NCBI GenBank assembly: GCA_035576005.1
Contig: DATLXH010000128.1
Location: 1-64,000, forward strand
Source of the DNA: DATLXH01 sp035576005
GTDB lineage: Bacteria; Acidobacteriota; Thermoanaerobaculia; Gp7-AA8
Length of the DNA stretch: 64,000 nucleotides
Reading direction: 5' to 3'
A program made the translations under genes and the position numbers. Position 1 is the stretch's first letter. The number at the start of each line of letters is the position of its first letter. This document shows positions 60,610 through 64,000 of the stretch, piece by piece. The notes beneath the pieces are model-generated. The model was not told the DNA's origin. It saw only the letters and a list, made by a program, of their open reading frames with translations, and did not search any database.

Positions 60610-60966
60610 ATGCTGAGTCTCCTTCGGTCGATCCTCATCCTCACGGCGATTCTTTCGATAAGCCCTGCGGCGCACGCAGCGGATCGTCAGGTCCTCGTGT
60701 TCGACATCAAAGGGATGCATTGCTCGGGATGTGCGTCCGGGATCAAAGCGATGCTCGTGCGAGTGCAGGGAGTTACGAAAGCGGAAGTGAGCTACGAGGA
60801 AACACGCGCGCGCGTGGAGTACGATCCCGCCAGAACGACTTCGGCGACGATCATCGACACCGTCGAGAAGATGGGTTACAAAGTCAGGCCGCGAAAAGTA
60901 GTCAGGCAATCTGAGCGGCAAGGTGCACGAAGTAAGCACCTGCGCCGATCAACGCCAGTCCGCTGA
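60610..60966 (+). CDS. Exported HMA-domain (MerP-like) metal-binding protein
   Basis: 118 aa. A signal peptide ends AAHAAD. One HMA domain follows: VFDIKGMHCSGCASGIKAML with the CxxC that binds Hg, Cu or Zn, and VEYDPARTTSATIIDTVEKM. The C-terminus is basic and reads into the 3' end of the CcdA-like gene on the other strand, so it is probably not part of the folded domain. With the MerR and CcdA-like genes next door it would hand periplasmic metal ions to the membrane protein. Confidence 0.8.
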   Translation: MLSLLRSILILTAILSISPAAHAADRQVLVFDIKGMHCSGCASGIKAMLVRVQGVTKAEVSYEETRARVEYDPARTTSATIIDTVEKMGYKVRPRKVVRQSERQGARSKHLRRSTPVR

Positions 60967-61615
60967 ACACCTCCGCCGCGCGCCGTCCCCGCTCGACTCG
61001 CGCAATCCATCCGGCAACGCGACCCGCAAACAAGCCGGTCAGTAGAAACGGCAGGCCACGTCCAATGCCGTATGAGAGCGACAGAACAGCCCCGTAAAGC
61101 GGCTTCCCGACCGCCGCAGCGATGGTGAGCAGAAGCATCAGTGGTCCCGCCGAAGTCGTGAGGGTGGCCACGGTGTAGGAAAGGCCGTAGACGAATGCGC
61201 CTCCGATCCCTCCGCGTTTCTCCACCTTCGGGTTCGAGAAACGACGTCGCAACAGAGGGGCGGATAGCGCGATGAGCCCGGCTACGATCGACAATATCGC
61301 CGTTGCCAGAGCGAAACCTGCGCTCCATCGCACGAGCAGACGGCCGAAGTAGGCCGCGGCCGTGCCGAGCACGAGCAGGCTGAGGGTGACGCCGGCGAAG
61401 AACGACGCGGCCAGTATCAGGCCGCCTCGACGCGATTTCTCCGCCTGGCCATGTTCATACGCACCGATGTAACCGATCATCCCCACACCTGCGGGGAAGG
61501 TGCAGGGTCACGTGGTGGTGGACAGCACCCCTCCGATCAATGCAGACAGAAGGGCGATGATCGGTTGATGCTGGATGGCTGAGGAGACACGCTCCAGGAA
61601 TTCAAATGGATTCAA
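60902..61615 (-). CDS. CcdA-like membrane protein with in-frame TGA (candidate selenoprotein)
   Basis: 238 codons from TTG 61615; the in-frame TGA is codon 36 (61508-61510). Reading through it gives ALIGGVLSTTT-TGA-PCTFPAGVGMIGYIG, in which the TGA stands at the first Cys of a CPC motif in the first membrane segment, where relatives of the CcdA/mercuric-transport type have Cys. The rest has about five membrane spans (IAASFFAGVTLSLLVLGTAA region, FVYGLSYTVATLTTSAGPLM, AVGKPLYGAVLSLSYGIGRG). CcdA-type proteins pass electrons or metals through Cys pairs. Without readthrough the protein would start at GTG 61486, downstream of the motif. A 10-bp hairpin directly follows the TGA (61481-61507). Confidence 0.75.
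61481..61507 (-). promoter_or_regulatory. Hairpin immediately after the in-frame TGA (possible SECIS-like element)
   Basis: Read on the minus strand directly after TGA, CCCTGCACCT pairs with AGGTGTGGGG (10 bp, two wobbles) around the loop TCCCCGC. A G lies at base 16 after the TGA in the loop, which fits the general rule for bacterial SECIS elements. The hairpin is inside the coding region at the required place. Confidence 0.6.
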
Positions 61616-61722
61616 TTCTCATATCTCGACAACGGTGATTGGTCCACCGCTTCGAGAGCCTCCTCGATCTGGTTGGAACTGGACGCGCAAGGCCCGGCAC
61701 CGCGAACGTCGACGGAACACTC

Positions 61723-61759
61723 ACGAGTAACCGGGCTGACTGTGCAGCCCGGTACTCGT
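61723..61759 (-). terminator. Hairpin terminator of the small Cys-rich gene
   Basis: ACGAGTAACCGGGCTG (61723-61738) pairs with CAGCCCGGTACTCGT (61745-61759) except for one bulged A. It follows the stop of the 47-aa gene on the minus strand. No T run, so partial readthrough into the CcdA-like gene is plausible. Confidence 0.6.
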
Positions 61760-61764
61760 TACCG

Positions 61765-61908
61765 TTACGTCTTGACCATGTCGCGCCCGCAGCAGCAGCG
61801 TGGCGACTTGTCGCCGTTGCAGCTTTCCGGAGCACCCTTCGTAACTTCAATCTCACACCCACAGTTCGCGTCGGGACATTTGAAGCGCTCGCCTTTCTTG
61901 AATGGCAT
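61765..61908 (-). CDS. 47-aa Cys-rich zinc-ribbon-like protein
   Basis: ATG 61908 has GGAGAG ten bases upstream. The protein reads MPFKKGERFKCPDANCGCEI followed by EVTKGAPESCNGDKSPRCCC. Eight Cys in 47 residues with CPxxxC and CGC spacing suggest a zinc ribbon or metallothionein-like metal binder. It lies between merR and the CcdA-like gene, on the same strand, so it belongs to the metal-response operon. Confidence 0.75.
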   Translation of the reverse strand: MPFKKGERFKCPDANCGCEIEVTKGAPESCNGDKSPRCCCGRDMVKT

Positions 61909-61952
61909 GACGTTCTCTCCTTTTTCGATGCGACATCCGTCGCAACTGTCTT

Positions 61953-62393
61953 CTACAACTCAGACCGTACCGCGGTTCCTATTCCCGAAGGCTCCGGAAC
62001 TTCCTCGATGGCGTCGAGAATCGGACAGGCGCTCGTGGGACCTTCACCGGTGCACGCGAGCGTGATCTCGACCAGAGCAGCGCGCATGGCGTGCAACGAT
62101 GCAATCTTCCCGTCAATGTGCGCAAGCTTCAATTCCGCCTCGCTCTTCACCTCAGCACAACCCCTTGCCGGATCGAGTCTCAATTCGAGTAACTGTTTGA
62201 TCTCGGCGAGTGAAAATCCGAGCTCCTGAGCCCGGCGGACGAAACGGATCCGCCGCGTCGCATCCTCATCGTAGTGACGAAATCCTGATAACGGACGTCC
62301 CGGACGAGTAAGCAGTTTCTTGCGCTCATAGAAGCGAATCGTCTCTACGCCGACACCAGAGGCGGCGGCGAGCTCGCCGATCGTCATTGACAT
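61953..62393 (-). CDS. merR: MerR-family metal-responsive regulator
   Basis: 146 aa. The winged-helix/MerR HTH is MTIGELAAASGVGVETIRFY with ERKKLLTRPGRPLSGFRHYD. The dimerisation helix follows, and the metal site has Cys at RGCAEV and a Cys pair nine residues apart, LACTGEGPTSACPIL, the spacing of the Hg(II) ligands of MerR. This pattern fits mercury; Zn or Cd MerRs differ. It probably activates its own promoter at 62400-62431 and the small metal genes downstream. Confidence 0.9.
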   Translation of the reverse strand: MSMTIGELAAASGVGVETIRFYERKKLLTRPGRPLSGFRHYDEDATRRIRFVRRAQELGFSLAEIKQLLELRLDPARGCAEVKSEAELKLAHIDGKIASLHAMRAALVEITLACTGEGPTSACPILDAIEEVPEPSGIGTAVRSEL

Positions 62394-62399
62394 CGGGAA

Positions 62400-62431
62400 A
62401 GGATATCGTCTGTACTATGGTACGGAGTCAA
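62400..62431 (-). promoter_or_regulatory. mer-type promoter/operator upstream of merR
   Basis: On the minus strand: TTGACT (62426-62431, -35), then CCGTACCATAGTACAG with a dyad CCGTAC/GTACAG, then ATATCC or TATCCT (-10) with a 19-20 bp spacer. This closely matches the Tn21-type mer operator TTGACTCCGTACATGAGTAC. The long spacer is the MerR hallmark: the regulator must twist it to open the promoter. The predicted RNA start falls at or next to the ATG, so the merR message may be nearly leaderless. Confidence 0.85.
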
Positions 62432-62537
62432 ATATCGCAATGATGTGGCTGCCACCATTGAGCTGGGTTCCGGCTTCACGTCCTGCCGACACATCCACGA
62501 AAAGGCCTTCCTTGGGTCCGGGAGCCTGCAGCCGCCG

Positions 62538-63647
62538 ATGAAACGAGCTGCAGCAACTCTTCTCTTCTCAATCCTGTTTCGTTGCGACAGCGTAGGACCG
62601 GCCTCACCGGCATCGGTGCCGGCTACGACTGTGCCCTCGGCGACGACGACCGCGGCGACCGCGGCGACGACGACGAAAGTCCGCGGTATGAACTTCGCCC
62701 ACTCCCTGGGGCGTCGCTCGGGCGGAGGGCGCGGCTATGGTTCTGAGGCGTCTTTGCAGTCGCTGCGTTCGCTCCGTTCGCTCCACGTCGATTCGATTGC
62801 CATCACCCCTTTCGGATTTCAGCGCCGACCCGACGACACTCGCATCATCTGGGTCGGTGAGGGAGATGGCGGCCGCTGGATCGATGAGACGGACGACTCT
62901 CTGCGCGCTGTGATAACCCAGGCACACCAGCTCGGCCTTCGCGTGCTGCTCAAACCACACCTGTGGCTTCGCCCACCCGACTGGCCCGGCTCAATCGATC
63001 ATGCCACCGAAGCAGAGTGGGCACTCTGGTTCGCAGAGTACGGGAAGTTCATCCTTCACTACGCCCGCCTCGCCGAGTCCATGCAAGTGGAGATGCTCTC
63101 GATTGGCAACGAGCTCACAAAATCCACATCGCACGAACAGCCCTGGCGCGATTTGATCGCACAGATTCGCGCGGCTTATCGCGGAAAGCTGACGTATGGC
63201 GCCAATATGAATGAAGTCTTCGACGTTCCCTTCTGGGATGCCGTCGACGTCATCGGAGTCAGCGCTTACTTTCCTCTAAACGCGAGAAAGAACCCAACGA
63301 CGGACGAGATTGCAATCGGCTGGACTCCGATCGTGGCCCGACTGTCACGACTGTCCAGGAGAACGAATCGACCTGTGCTCTTCACCGAGCTTGGTTACAC
63401 CAGCCGCGACTACGCGACTGCTGAGCCCTGGAAGGAGGAGGGCGGAGAGCTCAACCTTCAACTACAGGCGGAGGCGTACCAGGCATTTTTCCAGGCCGTC
63501 TGGCCGCAACCCTGGTTTGCCGGGGTCTACTTCTGGAAGTGGGAGTCTCACCTCAACCACTCGACCAGCACCGATGTCAGCTTCGCCATCGAGCACAAGC
63601 CGGCCGAGGCAGTCGTACGGAAGCACTTCGATCTAAAAGTGAAGTGA
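62538..63647 (+). CDS. GH113-like glycosidase, exported
   Basis: 369 aa from ATG 62538. A short hydrophobic start (TLLFSILFRCDS) could be a lipoprotein signal; a Thr/Ala-rich linker (ATTTAATAATTTK) follows. The TIM-barrel domain has LRVLLKPHLWLRPPDWPG, MLSIGNELTKSTS (acid/base Glu) and PVLFTELGYTSRDY (nucleophile Glu), the GH113 (beta-mannanase) pattern, plus WFAGVYFWKWESHLNHS at the end. Probably degrades or remodels mannan-type polysaccharide in the periplasm or outside the cell. Confidence 0.85.
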   Translation: MKRAAATLLFSILFRCDSVGPASPASVPATTVPSATTTAATAATTTKVRGMNFAHSLGRRSGGGRGYGSEASLQSLRSLRSLHVDSIAITPFGFQRRPDDTRIIWVGEGDGGRWIDETDDSLRAVITQAHQLGLRVLLKPHLWLRPPDWPGSIDHATEAEWALWFAEYGKFILHYARLAESMQVEMLSIGNELTKSTSHEQPWRDLIAQIRAAYRGKLTYGANMNEVFDVPFWDAVDVIGVSAYFPLNARKNPTTDEIAIGWTPIVARLSRLSRRTNRPVLFTELGYTSRDYATAEPWKEEGGELNLQLQAEAYQAFFQAVWPQPWFAGVYFWKWESHLNHSTSTDVSFAIEHKPAEAVVRKHFDLKVK

Positions 63648-63784
63648 CATTGGGCCGTGCTAACCAACGCCATTTTTCTTCGTCCAACTGGGAACTTTTC
63701 TTTCTCGCAGTCGTAACAGTTCTGTGTCAGCCGTTCTCATAAGGATTCGAACCGCTGTAGGATGGGTCACCCCAGAGGCCAACC

Positions 63785-64000
63785 ATGAAACGGATTCTGC
63801 TACTCGCCTTGATTGTCGTTGCTACGACGCCGACGACCCACGCGCTGAGAATTGATCCCGCTCCCGATCCGGCGGCAGGTGGAGGGAGCAGCAGCCGTCG
63901 GTTGAGCCCCGCGGACTTCAAGCTGAATATGGTCGTGACGCAGGCGAGCGGAGATCTCGACCGCTGGCTGGCGACAGAACCGGGCGGGAACCGTCGAAGC
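63785..64000 (+). CDS. Start of a secreted protein, cut by the window edge
   Basis: ATG 63785 opens MKRILLLALIVVATTPTTHA, a signal peptide with an AxA-type end. The visible mature part is Pro/Gly/Ser-rich (DPAPDPAAGGGSSSRRLSP) and the frame is open at 64000. Product unknown. In 63648-63784 only the promoter side of this gene is likely. Confidence 0.6.
   Translation, partial: MKRILLLALIVVATTPTTHALRIDPAPDPAAGGGSSSRRLSPADFKLNMVVTQASGDLDRWLATEPGGNRRS

Noticed and set aside
1..64000. CRISPR array
   Set aside because: The repeats are long, palindromic and dispersed; no short direct repeats with regular unique spacers were seen, and there are no cas genes.

Overview
The window looks like a chromosomal segment of a high-GC, Gram-negative, environmental bacterium. 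Lipoproteins, an outer-membrane beta-barrel, secreted IPT/TIG and PQQ-type propeller proteins, many short intergenic repeats and an aerobic-type (group 1h-like) [NiFe]-hydrogenase locus together fit Acidobacteriota, perhaps the Thermoanaerobaculia side. That placement is inference, because there is no rRNA or other phylogenetic marker here.

Positions 1-10200 are accessory. They hold a secreted IPT/TIG protein, about 1.4 kb with no convincing gene, a free-standing group II-like reverse transcriptase with a long N-terminal region, an uncharacterised 499-aa membrane protein, a compact cargo operon (113-aa protein, vWA-like lipoprotein, multi-pass membrane protein, 66-aa protein) and a large serine recombinase. 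The recombinase frame runs antisense through a tRNA-Gln gene, so 2.8-10.1 kb is probably an integrated element at the tRNA 3' end. A DUF559 nuclease gene between inverted repeats follows.

Positions 10800-44400 are mostly housekeeping and envelope genes: a Kef-type antiporter, oligopeptidase B, a class V aminotransferase, beta-carbonic anhydrase, a class A beta-lactamase-like lipoprotein, a creatininase-like protein, EF-hand and DUF1223 proteins, an HD/HEAT gene pair, YceH, a response regulator, a glycosyltransferase, a BON lipoprotein, an ABC exporter with an SH3/TonB-C-like lipoprotein, a radical SAM protein, and a phosphodiester glycosidase fused to DUF1259-like repeats. At least seven repeat families (called R1-R7 here) fill the gaps; most are long imperfect palindromes.

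Positions 44700-59640 form the hydrogenase locus: small and large subunits, an M52-like protein with an altered metal site, a CooC/ArsA-like Ni ATPase, the maturation protease, a NifU-Rieske fusion, a small winged-helix protein, four tiny single-span membrane proteins, then hypF, hypC, hypD, a SIS-domain isomerase and hypE. hypA and hypB are absent from the window. The CooC-like gene has an in-frame TGA exactly at the first cysteine of its Ni-binding CxC motif, followed by a hairpin.

Positions 59650-62430 contain a decayed REP-associated transposase element nested in R1 repeats, then a mercury-type metal locus: an HMA protein, a CcdA-like membrane protein, a 47-aa Cys-rich zinc-ribbon protein and a MerR regulator with a recognisable mer-type operator. 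The CcdA-like gene also has an in-frame TGA at the first cysteine of a CPC motif, again followed directly by a 10-bp-stem hairpin. Two independent TGAs at conserved metal/redox cysteines, in genes intact on both sides, make selenocysteine the leading hypothesis and the most interesting signal in the window. The window ends with a GH113-like glycosidase lipoprotein and the start of a secreted protein.
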